Assembly (NCBI GenBank): GCA_012861695.1
Contig: JAAOOA010000611.1
Coordinates: 41,001-105,000, forward strand
DNA: 64,000 nucleotides
Reading direction: 5' to 3'
Source: Trematomus loennbergii
Lineage: Eukaryota > Chordata > Actinopteri > Perciformes > Nototheniidae
The notes under the pieces were generated by a model. That model did no database searches and had not been told where the DNA came from. It was given only the letters and a program-made list of their open reading frames with translations. A program made the position numbers and the translations under genes. The first letter of the stretch is position 1; each line of letters opens with the position of its first letter. Of this stretch, positions 13,701-29,100 are shown in pieces.

Positions 13701-14392
13701 CTGCAACTGTGGACTCGCCATGAGCGTGAGGCCCAGCAGGAACCTATACAGGTTTGATTGTATTCAATAGTTTTATTTTGACTTTACTTTCCTACATGGG
13801 ACCATGTTAACACTAATACCCACTTTTTCTGCCATTACACAAACTGTTTAAAACAAATAATACAAGGGAGGTCCATTCCAAAGTGCATATAGTAGCACAA
13901 TGTAATGTATGGCCTGTTGTCGAGGAAACTGAATGTGATGGAATTATTTTATTCTGCATATCATCGGCACTTTAAACACTTCTATGAGGTATTCCTAAAA
14001 TGCTGTGATCAACCAGAACAAGCAATTAAGGAAGATAATGATACATCAGGGCTTTCTGTTCAGCTGTTCATGGGACATTAATCAGGAATTCCAGGAGATT
14101 ATACAAAACTTTAGGTTATATAAAATGAATTAACTGACATATATACTAAAACTTTGATTTTGGTTGACTCTAACTTTAGCTCTTGCAATTGCAGGTTGAC
14201 ATTGAGTTTGGAGTTGACTGGACTGGACCATGTGCTCATCGCCAGCCTCATGTTGTGGTCCTTGAAGTTCAGCTGCAACGTTCACTGACTGACCAGGAAG
14301 TGGAAAGACTTCCAGACCCTGATGGCCCTCTGTCCAATGTGTGGAATGTCTATGTACAAACTGTGAGCTTATTGACTGAAATGCTACAGTAA
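10764..14392 (+). pseudogene. Transposon integrase/transposase (rve-like DDE), 6 exons, one frameshift
   Basis: Exons 10764-11122, 11613-11746, 11899-12046, 12510-12758, 13489-13751 and 14195-14392 all have AG/GT borders and join in phase. The N-terminus carries a helix-turn-helix (AGDIAQVFGVCERTIRRRM). The catalytic core follows, with D in LWHIDGNHKL, D in [10 protein letters not shown] and E in IERLWRDV, so the DDE triad is intact. Family members of this type share the HGGIDGFSR block. In exon 5 the frame breaks after HLYALVLC: the expected continuation (QKHLQFFQQGWNCHRLS) is in the next frame, so the 3' part is shifted by one base. It lies head-to-head inside the TIRs and converges on the HECT gene. 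Presumed to act in the nucleus, cutting and joining element ends. Confidence 0.75.
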
Positions 14393-14687
14393 ATGTGTGT
14401 GTATCAAAAGGCTGTTGCTGTGGGAAATGTAGTCTTTTAAAGTTTCGACTAGGACGATTAGGTGACAATATTTAGTAGTTATATGAAGACGATGGTACCA
14501 AGATTCAGTATGTTTAGATCTGAATACAATACAAATTAAATGGTAATGAAATTACGTTCAGTAGTAATTTTAAACATGTGTTGCACTGAACCATATGCTT
14601 GTGAATCAACACTTACTGTAATGCATCAAGAAATATACATTTGTTACAGTTAATGAACATTTTGTAACCAATATCAATTTAAAACTT

Positions 14688-14766
14688 TGAAAATATATAA
14701 AGATAAACATGCTTTCCTTGTTATGTGCAATAACAAGGAAAGCATGTTTATCTTTATATATTTTCA
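14688..14766. terminator. Perfect 37-bp-arm hairpin between convergent genes
   Basis: The left arm 14688-14724 and right arm 14730-14766 are exact inverse complements around a 5-base loop (GTGCA). It lies 296 bp after the integrase stop and 109 bp after the HECT stop, in the only space between their 3' ends. A role as a shared 3'-end or insulating structure is inference; it could also be a small snap-back insertion. Confidence 0.6.
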
Positions 14767-14874
14767 GTGTTACACAAACTGGCCGGAGTTTAGGCATTAA
14801 CTGAGTTTTTTTTCCTCTCTGAAAACATACATTTTTGGCCGGCCAAACAAAAGACAACAAATCTTACACAAGTA

Positions 14875-17800
14875 CTAAGGTGTGTCCGTCTCTTCAGATT
14901 CCGAACCCAGTTTCAGTGTCCAAATAGCAGCAAGAATGTCCCTTTCAAACGTACAGTACTCTTTGTAATGTCCTGGAAGTTTCAGCTGGTGAAAGCATGT
15001 GGAAGAGCTGGGGAAGTTGCTCTCCACCACGGTCACATCCAGGTCATGTCTAGGAAGCACATTCCATCCTATCCAGAACTGCACAAGTTTCCCAAGTATA
15101 TGGGGAGATGCTTTATAAAACAGAGAATACATTCATTTTATTATAATTGCTTTCAGTTCATATTTAAATAACAATAATGTTACTTAAATTACGCCTTGGA
15201 TTGTTACTGTAGCTGAAAGCTTGAAGACGTTGTTTTACCCATCTCAATAAATGTGCGCAGGAATCCTGTGATCCTACAGGAATCCTCCAAAGAGACTTCA
15301 CTGTCTTCATCCTCATCCTGTGTGGGCCAGTTTATCTTCTCCAAGACCATCTGACAGATTTAGTTTTGAAAGGAGCCCAGTGAAAGCACAATAATAAACA
15401 GAACATACAAGAAACTGCAGGTTTTGCTGTGTAGCAGAGTAGTCTAAAGATACTGTTTTTCTATTGGTTTAGCTCCTTTTAAGCAGCAAGTAGCATAATT
15501 TCATTTAAAATATGTTTGCGTATGTGAATGTTTGTTATAATAAACTTAAAGCAATGGAGGTCTGAGAGTAGTAAATAAACCCAATTTCTAACTCCTGTGA
15601 GTTAGGAGGAAGGATTTGACTCAGCAGCATGAGATCACTTACCCGTGGTGTGCACTGCAAATCAGATGCTCTTGGAAAGAGAAGGGGAATCGTGTCTTTC
15701 CTCTCCGTTAGCAGAGGCCAGATCAGTGTCTCTTTTAAACCCCTTCGTAACTGCTTGACTTGTCTGGAGGTTCTTCCAAGGACCTGCACAATATGTGCAT
15801 CACAGTAGAAAAGCAAAGCAGCCTGATTTATCTAATAGCCCAATAAGCATGTTTTAATACACGTATTAACATCCAAATATGTATTTAACAAAAAAGCTCA
15901 AATGTGATATGCCAAAATGAGGTCCTACTTCAAAACTTCAACTCTGATTAGTCAGTCTGATTCATATGACCTGTTAAGTACAGAATACTCACAGCATGGA
16001 GGATCAGTTTATCAAATAGCCATCTCCTGTTGTCACATGTGACTAGAGGCAAATCCCAGGACAGTGCCAACTCATTGATGAGCTTTTTTTCTTCTGATGA
16101 TAATTCTGCTGTTCCCTCCAGCTAATAATGGCAAGTAGAATGAATTTGATAAGAATCGTTAATTTCTCAATACTTGTATAAACATTCAACTTTGATACAA
16201 CATAAGAAGTTTAACTTATAATCAGCATGTTAGTAGTTGATAACCTATAAAAGCTATGTTTTGTCAAAAAACATCTTATAGGAGGACATCTGTAAGTGTT
16301 CTAATGATATTTAATATATCAGTGTATGGTGTTTAATAATGCTTCAGTACCCCCTGCTGGTGCAAAGTGTAGCCACATGATGTTAACAGTATCTGAAAGT
16401 AGATCAGCTAAATAAATAATATCCAAAGGTTGAATAATAAAAGGTTAGAAAAAAATTGAACATACCAACTTGATTGTCTCACGGATATCAAGGTCAACAC
16501 AGTCCTTAATATCTATTGTGGCTTCTTCCGGGGATCCACCAAAGAGCACATGCAGGATAGCTGGGCTCAGTCCACCTAGGCATGGCCCATCATGGAGGAA
16601 TGAATGTCCAATCATTCGGCCAGCAACAACAAAGAAGTCACTCTCCAAAAGGAGATGAGAAGTGGAGGGAATCAGATGATCTTGTTCCCCTTCAAAAAGA
16701 AGAGTTCCTCCAGGCACTTCAAATATAGGAAAACAGTCAAAGTAAATTGATAGTAAAGTAAAGGACATAGATATTCAACTATCACAAAGCATTAGTAAAG
16801 GAATTATCAAACCGCCACTGGATACTGGTTGATCCTGTAGAAAGCTACATGTTCACAGCAGCTACAATCACATCAGGTTTTAGGAATACGTTTTGTTTTC
16901 TGGGGTTAAGGGACAGATCTGTTTTCAGCCTGGAACTGGTACAACCACACATAACTTAGTGGCTGAGACCCAGCGATCAGCCATAGTAAATATTTACTTA
17001 CCAAACTTAATCTCAAAACCAGCCTGAAGTTTTGACATGATGGTTGCAAAGAAATGTCGAGTCACACCATCACCAATTGCTGGATCTCCTGAAAAATGTA
17101 AACACACACTACAGACATCAGTTTAACGAAAATATGGTTTGTTCATTTTTTTTATCTTAGGTTTTGTTTGTAACCAAATTACCCTTAAGTGTGCATGTCA
17201 AGGGACAAGCCCACTCAACATTTGCCTTCTTATAAAAAGTAAGGACTGCTCTTTCCCTTTCCTCTGCACTGTCTCCAAGATCCATAGTAAGACACAAGGA
17301 TTTTCCAGTTGCATGCTGGCTTAAAATGTCTTCTTTAAACATCTTTGCTGCCTCTGTGGGATCTGGCGCTATTTTCCAATCTAAAAATAGTTTTAAAGGT
17401 TTCCAAATTAATATTGGATCAAGTGAAATGTAGAGAGCAACAACTTATTGCAATACATGATGTACTTAATAAAGGATGTTACACACCAGAGAAGCCACTT
17501 TCCTCAGTGGGATCGATGTCAACTACCTCAGGAGAAGGCACAATTTCCTGAGGTGGCACCTGTCTTGTGTTCCTGGCCCTTGTTGTCTCATTTCCCTGTG
17601 CTCCTGTGAACGTGCTTTCAAATCTAACTTGACTTCCGGAGGCCCTTTCAGTTGTCAACTCAATCCGTACCTCACCGCTGCTCTGTGATGGTCTAGTGTA
17701 AAAAGAGGTCATTTCTGTTACTCGGTCTAGTATACTTTACATTACATATCGCACTCTAGAAAAAGATGGGCATATAAATAGAATGACAAGTAAACCAAAT

Positions 17801-19404
17801 GTTACTTTTCCTCAAAACCAACATCCAGAATGTATATCTTTCATATTTAAATGTATTATAGAGGACAGCAAAATATGGCGTTACAGAGGGATTGTTGGAA
17901 CAAAAAGTACTAATATCTGGCCCCATAATTATAAAACCTCAGATGTGCTGATATGTCAAAATATTTTACATCCATTTGCAGCATCCCACAGCCTTATGCT
18001 TATTGGTTATTGTGTGTCTACTCATGCAGTTGCAGTGTGCCTGACGAATGTGATGTTTAGTTCTGTAGAGAGTAATACCTCATGCAGTTATTGCTGTGAT
18101 CCTTGATTCTGGAAAAGGGGAACTCCTCTCCACAGATGACACATTTCTGATTTGGTCCAATTAACACGTTGTCGCCTTCTGATCGACATGCCTGTAAACA
18201 AAATAGTTTTAAACTACATCACAAGCGAACAATTATGTTACTGTAAGTCACAGATTCTACTTTTAATGTTTAATTGTTACACCACTATAGAAGTGAGGAA
18301 CTTACAGGGTCCAAATTCAGGGTTCTTTGCATTGGTCTAATGAAAACCGTAGAATGGCCAATCTGGGTCTGAGGGTCCTTCAAATATCTGACATAGTAAC
18401 CCTCATTGGGACAGGGGATCACAATCAAGTGGCGACTTCTCGTAGTGCCAGATATTTTTAGCAACTCGAACCGCCACCGTTCCGCAGTTTTGGATAGGCA
18501 TCCATCAAGAATTCGAGGAATTCATTTGAATCTGTATGGCTGCCTAGAAATAGATGATACACATAAGAGATCTAACATAAAGATAATGTTATGATTGTAA
18601 GGGTAACTCAATATATTTATATATCACAAATGTACATTTACCATAAAAAATGCACAGAAAAGGAAAGAGCAGTTTGATAATCGTCATTCTAATGACTGAC
18701 AGACCTTTAAATGTGAGCCGTTTTTCCCCTAAGCCAGCAGCAGCGAGTCTTTCTTTGGCGTATCGGTTGGGGACTAAGGCTGCATTCTTGTCCTCAAGGC
18801 AACAGAATAAATGGGTATAAGAATGCAGGTGTGCAGGACCAGAAAGGGTTTGCCGCCCTGCCGTCCTCCTCCCTCCCATGTAGGGGCCAAACAGTCTTGA
18901 AACTTCGGCTAGGATCAAGTTAAGAAGATAAGCAATATTGAGTGCAAGGAAATAATGATTCAACGAGAATCCAGGGGGAAAATGTTGGTTAGCATTAGCA
19001 TCACACACTATAAATATAATGATCCCTTCAAGCTGGTGGACAGAAACTGAATCAAATAACTTGTCATTGGCGATATAAACTTAGTACACTGATCGGATTT
19101 GCATTACAAATAGTTTGATGCAAAGACCTACCGTCCACTGGGTGTCTGGGAGTCCCGTTATGTAACGGAGGAGGAGGAGGAGGAGGAGACGAAACTGGCG
19201 CGTTAGCGGTCCTTGGTGCTGCACAAAACATAACATAGCGCCACATTGGGTACAAAACTGTACATTGACATTTTAACACACAGATCAGTTTTTTTTACAT
19301 TATATCAGTCTTACACTAGACCTAAACATGAGTCACTTACAGTTTTCAAGCTGGTTAGCCGCATCCCGCAGAAGGTCTGCCAGCGCCCTTCCAGCCGAAG
19401 CCAT
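14875..19404 (-). pseudogene. HECT-domain E3 ubiquitin ligase carried by the transposon (G2E3-like), 13 exons
   Basis: Starting at the ATG at 19404 (MASAGRALADLLRD), exons run 19404-19341, 19218-19132 (poly-Pro), 18908-18705, 18543-18306, 18191-18079, 17692-17487, 17380-17183, 17088-17002, 16716-16466, 16121-15993, 15783-15643, 15350-15239 and 15110-14875, each with AG/GT borders. Exon 5 encodes a zinc-finger-like CVICGEEFPF...HSNNC. Exons 7-13 encode a divergent HECT fold: LCLTMDLGDSAEER, GDPAIGDGVTRHFF, LLFEGEQDHLIPS, HDGPCLGGLSPAILH, and the C-lobe FWIGWNVLPR with SSSTCFHQLKLP, whose Cys fits the catalytic thioester cysteine. A one-base frameshift in exon 4 near 18478, after RNGGG, breaks the frame; otherwise the gene is complete. 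HECT enzymes accept ubiquitin from an E2 and pass it to substrate. The substrate here is unknown. Confidence 0.75.
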
Positions 19405-19498
19405 TATTAGCGAGTTGCCGTGGGTGTACACTGTACACAGAATGCACAGATGTGACTTGCCACAATCTATTGCTTCTGCCTGGCTCCAACAATTGGCG

Positions 19499-19888
19499 AA
19501 TCCTGCTTCAGACTGAGGTTAGGACCGCCCACCTCATTAGCATACGGTCACATAAATACATAAATAAATAAATGTATGTCGCGTAAATGTAGAAATAAAT
19601 GAAAGATATATGATAATGTGTGTTCTGTTTTATTTTCGACTTTTATTTATTTATTTATACATTGGTGTATTTATTTCCATATTTATTTATGCATTTATTT
19701 ATTTATTCTTTTATTTATTTATTTGTGTATTTATTTCAACATTTATTTATTTCTGTATTTATTTCGTCATTTATTTATTCCTGTATTTATTTATTCCTGT
19801 ATTTATTTATTCCTGTATTTCTTCATACATTTATTTACACATTTATTTATTTATTTATTTATACTTAAGTCATGTTCCGTCCTCCATA
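19499..19888 (-). repeat. Right terminal inverted repeat
   Basis: About 390 bp, the inverse complement of 10269-10621. The extra length comes from additional TATTTATT units in the subterminal tract. The inner block and the outer 40 bases are nearly identical to the left copy, indicating a young insertion or gene conversion between the ends. Confidence 0.9.
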
Positions 19889-19900
19889 TTTCTGTCCCAG

Positions 19901-23061
<3,161 letters not shown>

Positions 23062-23062
<1 letters not shown>

Positions 23063-24069
23063 CCGGCTTTTGAAAAGGTAAGATAAACTCTGCTATTACT
23101 CTTAACAAGACAGTCCCTTATAATGTAGTATAACAGTAGATGAATGCTAATGTGTTGTCTTTTAACGTTCGTGCATATTTGCATTGGTAAAAAGTTGCCG
23201 CCAAGCCAGAAACACACGGGAGTTCTCCGGCCGTTTGAATCCGTAAATACTTGTCATTTAATGCTTATTACTATGCGCTAACGTTTATGACGTTAACATT
23301 TATATGCACCATTCGTGATTAAAAGTTGCCACTCCGCCATGTACAGTCTTGCAGTAGTCTACGTCAACATGCATTTCTCCCGTACTTTACTAGACGCAAA
23401 CACGTTATGCTTTTTACTTTGCACTAACGTAAATGTTCATGAAGTTAATGCTCACATCCGTTCACAGATGTGGACGGAGGGTTAACGGTCATAGACACTT
23501 GGCTATTTAATGAAGTACTGTAATAACTTTAAATGTAACTCGTATTTACTATGTGGTAGTGTACTAAAGTTAACATGTATATGAAGGCTACCATAGGGCA
23601 AATATTATTATTATATAATAAGTATCATTAATTTAAAGTCAGACCTCTGAGGTTAATGTTGAGCTGATGGAAAAGTGTTGGCTAGCATTATCTTTTAAAT
23701 CAGAACCAGCTTTTACTCATGTTATTTTTCTTATTTCTATTCAGACTGTTACTACATGTTTATTCTTATTTCATATTCACGTAAGGCCATGTGTGACTAA
23801 CTGTAGAAACACTTGATGTGATATTAATCTAACTGTTGCCTCTCAATCTCAATGTCAGTTCAGTGTGTAGTTTAAAGCTGCAGCTCAGTGACCTGTGTGT
23901 GTTGCAGCTGCTCCTGCCGGCAGCCTGGAGGAGCAGCCTCCCTGCAGAGCAGCACGAGTGGGTCAGCAGGGCTCTGTTTGTGGCTGACAAAGAAGGGAGG
24001 CCCGTCCTGTCCCCGGAGTTCCAGCTGTGGCACCACCCCCCCGGCCCCTGGCCGAAGTACTCCCAGCGA
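23062..24069 (+). pseudogene. Second, internally deleted copy of the DUF6729-type 5' region
   Basis: The blocks match the first copy in order: 23062-23690 to 6880-7480, 23690-23750 to 8262-8320, 23783-23865 to 9037-9123, and 23866-24069 to 9735 onward. The exon with LPAAWRSSLPAEQHEWVSRA is retained. The exons between 8506 and 9702 and the MITE are absent. The match stops at about 24069, where transposon sequence begins. It is a non-functional partial duplicate. Confidence 0.7.
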
Positions 24070-24088
24070 GTGCCGTTCACTGCTAGAA

Positions 24089-25096
24089 ATGGACCATAAA
24101 GCCCTTACAGAACATTGCCAAGGGATCAATGCAGCTATCACCAAGCCGGAGGCGGATGTCATTGAGAAGGCCACAAAAACACAGGCCAAATCCAAACTCT
24201 GGTATCGATACAGAGCTGGGCGGATTACAGCATCTCGTATGAAGGCAGCATGTTCAACAAGTGCAACTAAACCATCGCTTAGCTTGATTAAAGCTATTTG
24301 TTACCCGGAAGCCACAACATTTAAAACTGCAGCTACTGAATGGGGATGTAATCACGAGAAATCAGCACGTGAAGATTACATTGCAATTATGAACCGACAT
24401 GGCGGTTTCATTTGCCAGGACTCTGGGCTCGTGTTATCGCCAACATTTCCATATCTAGGTGCTACTCCAGATGGTGTTGTGTCCTGCAAGTGCTGTGGTG
24501 TAGGTGTTTTGGAAATGAAATGCCCCTACTGTGTTGCTGCACCATCAGACCATACATGCCTTGAATCACGTGATGGACAGGACAGGCTGAAGAAGACCCA
24601 TGCCTATTTTTTTCAAGTGCAGACCCAGTTATTTCTATGTGATGTTGAATATGCTGACTTTGTTCTGTGGGTGAATGGAAAGATTCATCTTGAACGCATA
24701 ACCCCAGATATTGACTTTTGGGAGAAGGTATACCCCAAAGCTCATGAATCTTTTCAGAAGGTCATTCTCCTCGAGTTGAGTGGGCAATTCTTCACCAGAA
24801 TTTCCAGTGCAACTCCACCAGTCTCCATTAGTGCACCAAAAAGGCCTCTGTGCCTGATACCAGACCCCGCTCTATGTTCCACTCTGACTCAGCCAACCAA
24901 TACCCAACCACTGATACCCAAGTGGTGCCTTTGTCGTGGAGAGGAAAAGCTTCCCATGATAGGATGTGATAACACAAATTGTGAAACTACCTGGTTTCAT
25001 TTTGAACGTGTTGGTATAACAGTTGCCCCCAAAGGAAGCTGGTATTGTGACAAATGTCATCAGTATGCCCCCTCTCAAAAGAAACAGAAGTACTAA
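24089..25096 (+). CDS. YqaJ-like exonuclease with C-terminal PHD finger
   Basis: An intact frame of 335 codons from the Met at 24089. The open frame extends upstream but enters the duplicated DUF6729 sequence out of its own frame, so this Met is preferred. Residues about 40-200 form a YqaJ/lambda-exonuclease-type fold: RAGRITASRM, acidic E in NHEKSAREDY, D in LGATPDGVV, and the E-x-K of LEMKCPY. These fit the usual metal-binding nuclease residues. Residues about 275-330 form a PHD zinc finger (WCLCRGEE, GCDNTNCETTWFHFE, WYCDKC). PHD fingers commonly read histone tails, so a chromatin-targeting role is plausible. It is the only clearly unbroken long transposon gene in the window. Its partner is the broken transposase downstream on the opposite strand. 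Confidence 0.85.
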   Translation: MDHKALTEHCQGINAAITKPEADVIEKATKTQAKSKLWYRYRAGRITASRMKAACSTSATKPSLSLIKAICYPEATTFKTAATEWGCNHEKSAREDYIAIMNRHGGFICQDSGLVLSPTFPYLGATPDGVVSCKCCGVGVLEMKCPYCVAAPSDHTCLESRDGQDRLKKTHAYFFQVQTQLFLCDVEYADFVLWVNGKIHLERITPDIDFWEKVYPKAHESFQKVILLELSGQFFTRISSATPPVSISAPKRPLCLIPDPALCSTLTQPTNTQPLIPKWCLCRGEEKLPMIGCDNTNCETTWFHFERVGITVAPKGSWYCDKCHQYAPSQKKQKY

Positions 25097-26156
25097 TCGA
25101 TCTGAATGACAGTGTGTTTATTTATTTGATTCAACATGTTTCTTTTACATCAAATCTATATAAAGAACATGTAAGTGTAGCAATCAAAAAAGTTGTGCAC
25201 ACTAAAATGACACAAAAAGCATCATTATTTAAACTCAAAGAGCAAAACCTCAGCTCAAATCTCCAAAACTCTTAACACATGTTCAGCTCTGCACCCAATT
25301 TGCAATTCTACTTTCCACCTTTTGAAAAGTTTCTGCACATATTGTTTTGTAGACTTGAACAATCTTTACTTGCTGAATTCTCTATATCAAACGCCATAAA
25401 AGATGAGTGTGCTTGAGCACGATGGTGTGTAGTTGGTTTTACAAAATGTCTTGTGCTATGAATGAAGTGTGTGCCATTTGGTGCAAAGGTTTGGTTTTGG
25501 TAAGTGTTCATGTAGTTTGGGTGTTTTGCACTTTGTGTGTATGGTTTTGTGAATTGTGTTTAGTGTTTTGAGAAAATAAGCCCTGCTTTCAAAAAAAGTG
25601 TTTTAGCATTGAAAAGTGTAATATGGACATAATGTGAATCTGTCTCTGTTATGTGAGGTGATCTCTGCAGCGTACAGTTCAAGGAGCATGTACTTGTTGT
25701 TCACCCTTTTTCAACGGGTAACTTGGAAACCTGTAATAAATATAATACTTTGCCCTTTCAATTGTTTTTTTCAAAAATGAATTTACCCAAGCTTAAATAT
25801 TCTACCAGTACTATTACAGTGTGCAGTGCAGGTCTGAACCCGTCAAGCGATTTGGGATGTGTCCAATCTGACAATAGAAAACTTGAGAGAAAAACATATT
25901 ATCTTCCATGCCTGAAAACAGCTTAAATACTTTCAAACAAATCCCCTACACAACCAAACCCCAAATCACTGCTCTGATTATCAAGACATTTAATTTACCA
26001 AGTACAACATTGACAATAATGCAATAATAATTATAATACAAACATGTCATATTTTTAAATCTGATATTGATTGGGGTGTAACAGAATGTAAAGGTTTAAT
26101 CAACGGGTATTACAGTATCACACAAATGATTAAGGTCACAGCACACTTCAGCTATT
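25097..26156. other. Intergenic part of the ISL2EU element
   Basis: AT-rich, no exon seen. Contains AATAAA-like signals (e.g. about 25735) that could end the YqaJ transcript. Confidence 0.5.
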
Positions 26157-29100
26157 TTATCCATCAATGTAATCTACATCTTTAGAAAGTAAAACATCTA
26201 TAGGAATTGGTCCTCCCAAAATGGTATATCGCTGCCTTACACATCCTATGACACGCTCAACATGAATTCGCACGTTAGCAATTTTCCTTGTGTCAATAAC
26301 ATCTTTCATTGACATTGTTTCCGGCCTTTCATGAATGCAGGCCCTTAACCTCAGCACACATGAAACCCACTGAGTCACTTATATTGAAACCTCGGTCTGC
26401 CAAAATCAAATCACCAGGAAAAAAGTTATCTAAGAAGCCACCATTTTCTGTAATATGCTTATCACTGGACCTGCCACCCCATGCCCTTGAAATGAATGAT
26501 ATAACACCCTGCGGACAGATTCCCATCAGAAATGTTATGGTGTGTTGTGATGTTTATAGTTTGACCAAGTCTGAGCCCGTGCCATTACATTTGATGGCCT
26601 GTCAATGAAAACTTCAAAGCAGTCTATTATAACATCCACTTTAGTACCAAAATGAGTGCGGAAATCCATAGGCATTGTCAGTTGGAGTTTCTCCCGAGAT
26701 GGCCACTTCAAAAGGAAACTCATACGTTTGAACATGACGTCGATAATCAAGGTAAACACACGGGATACTGTAGACGTGGATGTGTTGAATTTATAAGCCA
26801 GCTCTGGCAGGGGTTGGTTTAATCTTAATTTCATTAGTGTCAGTATAAGCTGTTGAAATGTAGACAGTGAACTCTTAGCGTTCACACTGATGTGCAGTTC
26901 CACAAGATTGTATACCATCATTAGAATAGCAAAAGTAAAGTCCTGTGTAGAACCGCACACGGTCATCATCGCCCTTAAATGTACTCTCTGAAATGGTGGA
27001 CTTTACAAGCTTTTCTTTTAAGTTAACATTTTCTGTTGTTACATTATTAATTTAAAATGACATTTTGTCAATCATTTCACCAGTCAAGTCAGTCTGAGTT
27101 GCAGTGCCAGAGTCTCTGGTTCAATCAGTCCTCCTTCTTCCCCAGTGGCTCCCAGGACTGGTGCGGGCTCTTCTAGAGATGGTATATCAGATACCATGCT
27201 GTAGAGATCAAGTAGTGCGATGGATGACCTTTTTCTGCCGCGTTTATACCTGGCATGTGTAGCAGGGGAAGGTGCTGTCATTTTCTCGTGGCCCAATTTG
27301 ACAGACGGTGCCCAGTCAGGATGATTTTTGTCAAAAAGTGCCACTGGTTTACCTGCAAATAAATCAGATTGTAGGTCAGTTATATCCTGGGTGAACTGTT
27401 AATTAATACAAATTTGACCTCTTTTGACAGGACAAGTCAGACTTTAGATATATTTAAAATGCTGGTGTCAAGACATAGGAACATGACAAATAATTGAGTA
27501 AACCAAAAGCCTCTGAAAAGGTGCCAGGGACTGTCCAGCCTTTACTGTTTACATATAATCAAATGGCCAGTAGGGGGAGGCATTACTTTAAATGATAGTT
27601 AGACGAAGCACTGGCTACAGCAGGGGACTGACAGACTGGTGTGAAGGTGACCTGAGCCAAGGGATGACTTTACTTTGGAGATACTCCACAATCTTTTTTT
27701 TTAACATTTATATTTTATTAAACATTTTCAAAAGACAAAAGCACACGGACAAGGACATGGCTCACACACATTACAAGTAGGACAGGACATAACATGAAGG
27801 GTGGGGGGTAGGGGGATTACAGTGTCAGTTACATTTGATGTATGCATATGGCCTTGTATTTATGATTGCTTCATAATATAGATATACTTCATTGTTTAAT
27901 AGGTAAATAAATAGATAAATAGTCAAATAAATAAATCATATATATGCACACATATGCACATATACACACACCTCTTCCTTTTATGATTAATTCACCTATT
28001 CATCCATTTCCCATTTAATTTAGCTTCTTTCATTATTATTACCGTTACTGTTTCTTCATAGCTTATTTCTCTTTATTTCTCTTTATTTATTAATATTATT
28101 AATTAATATTATTATATTTATTGTTGGCAGCCGAGATGGTTTGAGTCCAGGAAAGCCCTTATCTTATCCCAAAGCCTGTTGTCTGGCTTAACCAAATATA
28201 ACAGGGAGAAAGCAGCTTCTCCCATCTTCAGATGTTTAGGAAGTCCTCCAGCCATCTATTGAAATTGAAGCAGTTGGGCTTTCTGACTTTCCAGTTCATA
28301 AGAACGAGGCGTTTAGTTGAAAGGCATGCTAGGGCTATAAGTTTACTTGCAAATGTTGATGTTATGCCATTGAGCGGGGATCCCAGCAAGCATGTAGCTG
28401 GAGTTAAGAGTATCTCTATGTTCAGAAGCTCAGCGAGAGTATCTCCAACTACGTCCCATAGAGATTTTACAGCCGGACAGGACCAAAGACAATGTCAAAG
28501 GGTACCCACTTCCGCACAACCATGCCAGCATAGGCCCGCGAGTGTTTGATCCATCTTTTTGAGTCTACAGGGTGTGATGTATGCTCTGTGAAGGATTTTT
28601 AACTGTATTCTCTAAACCGGACACACTTGGAGATTGATGTCGAGTTCGAGATTCTGTCCCACTCAACTGGGCTAAGGGTGATGCCTAAGTCCTGCTCCCA
28701 TCTTTTCTGTGACTGCAGATTAGTATTGGCGGTTGAGGTGAGGAGAAGTTTATATATACCTGAAACAATTCCTTTCTTGTTTGCAAGTCTTTTAGGTTCA
28801 TATCAAGGTGTTCATGACAACCTATCTTTATACCTTTTGATGTTAAGTTTTTAATATTTGATTGTAATTGCATATAGGAGAGGAAGAGGGATTTATTCAG
28901 ATTAAAATGTTCCATCAACACTGTGAACGGAGTTATGATATTGTTTTTTACTATTTGCCCAATGTGTTGTATGTCATGTGCTTGCATATGTATATTATTC
29001 AATGGGTTACCGCCCGCTGTGAAGAGTGGGTTTTTCCATAAAATATACTCCACAATCTGATATGTCAATTGATGACAGACTCCAGGATTCCTATTTCCTT

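Larger units (their letters stand above)
10269..19888. mobile_element. Complete 9.6-kb DNA transposon with long TIRs, integrase and HECT ligase (IS3EU-like)
   Basis: The ends TATGGAGGACGGAAC (10269) and GTTCCGTCCTCCATA (to 19888) are perfect inverted copies. They are flanked by the 6-bp duplication TTTCTG at 10263-10268 and 19889-19894. The inverted homology continues inward for about 350-390 bp. Inside are two convergent multi-exon genes: a retroviral-type integrase (+) and a HECT-domain ubiquitin ligase (-). A 6-bp duplication with an integrase-type DDE enzyme fits the IS3EU superfamily as I remember it. Polinton/Maverick also has 6-bp duplications and long TIRs, but no polymerase, protease or capsid gene is present. 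Ends and duplication are directly visible; the superfamily name is inferred. Confidence 0.85.

Noticed and set aside
10269..19888. Polinton/Maverick assignment for the 9.6-kb element
   Set aside because: Long TIRs and 6-bp duplication fit, but no DNA polymerase B, protease, ATPase or capsid genes are present and the size is too small.
23888..24088. N-terminal extension of the YqaJ gene into the duplicated exon
   Set aside because: The extension reads the DUF6729-type exon in the wrong frame (true frame gives LPAAWRSSLPAEQ), so it is not a genuine fusion.
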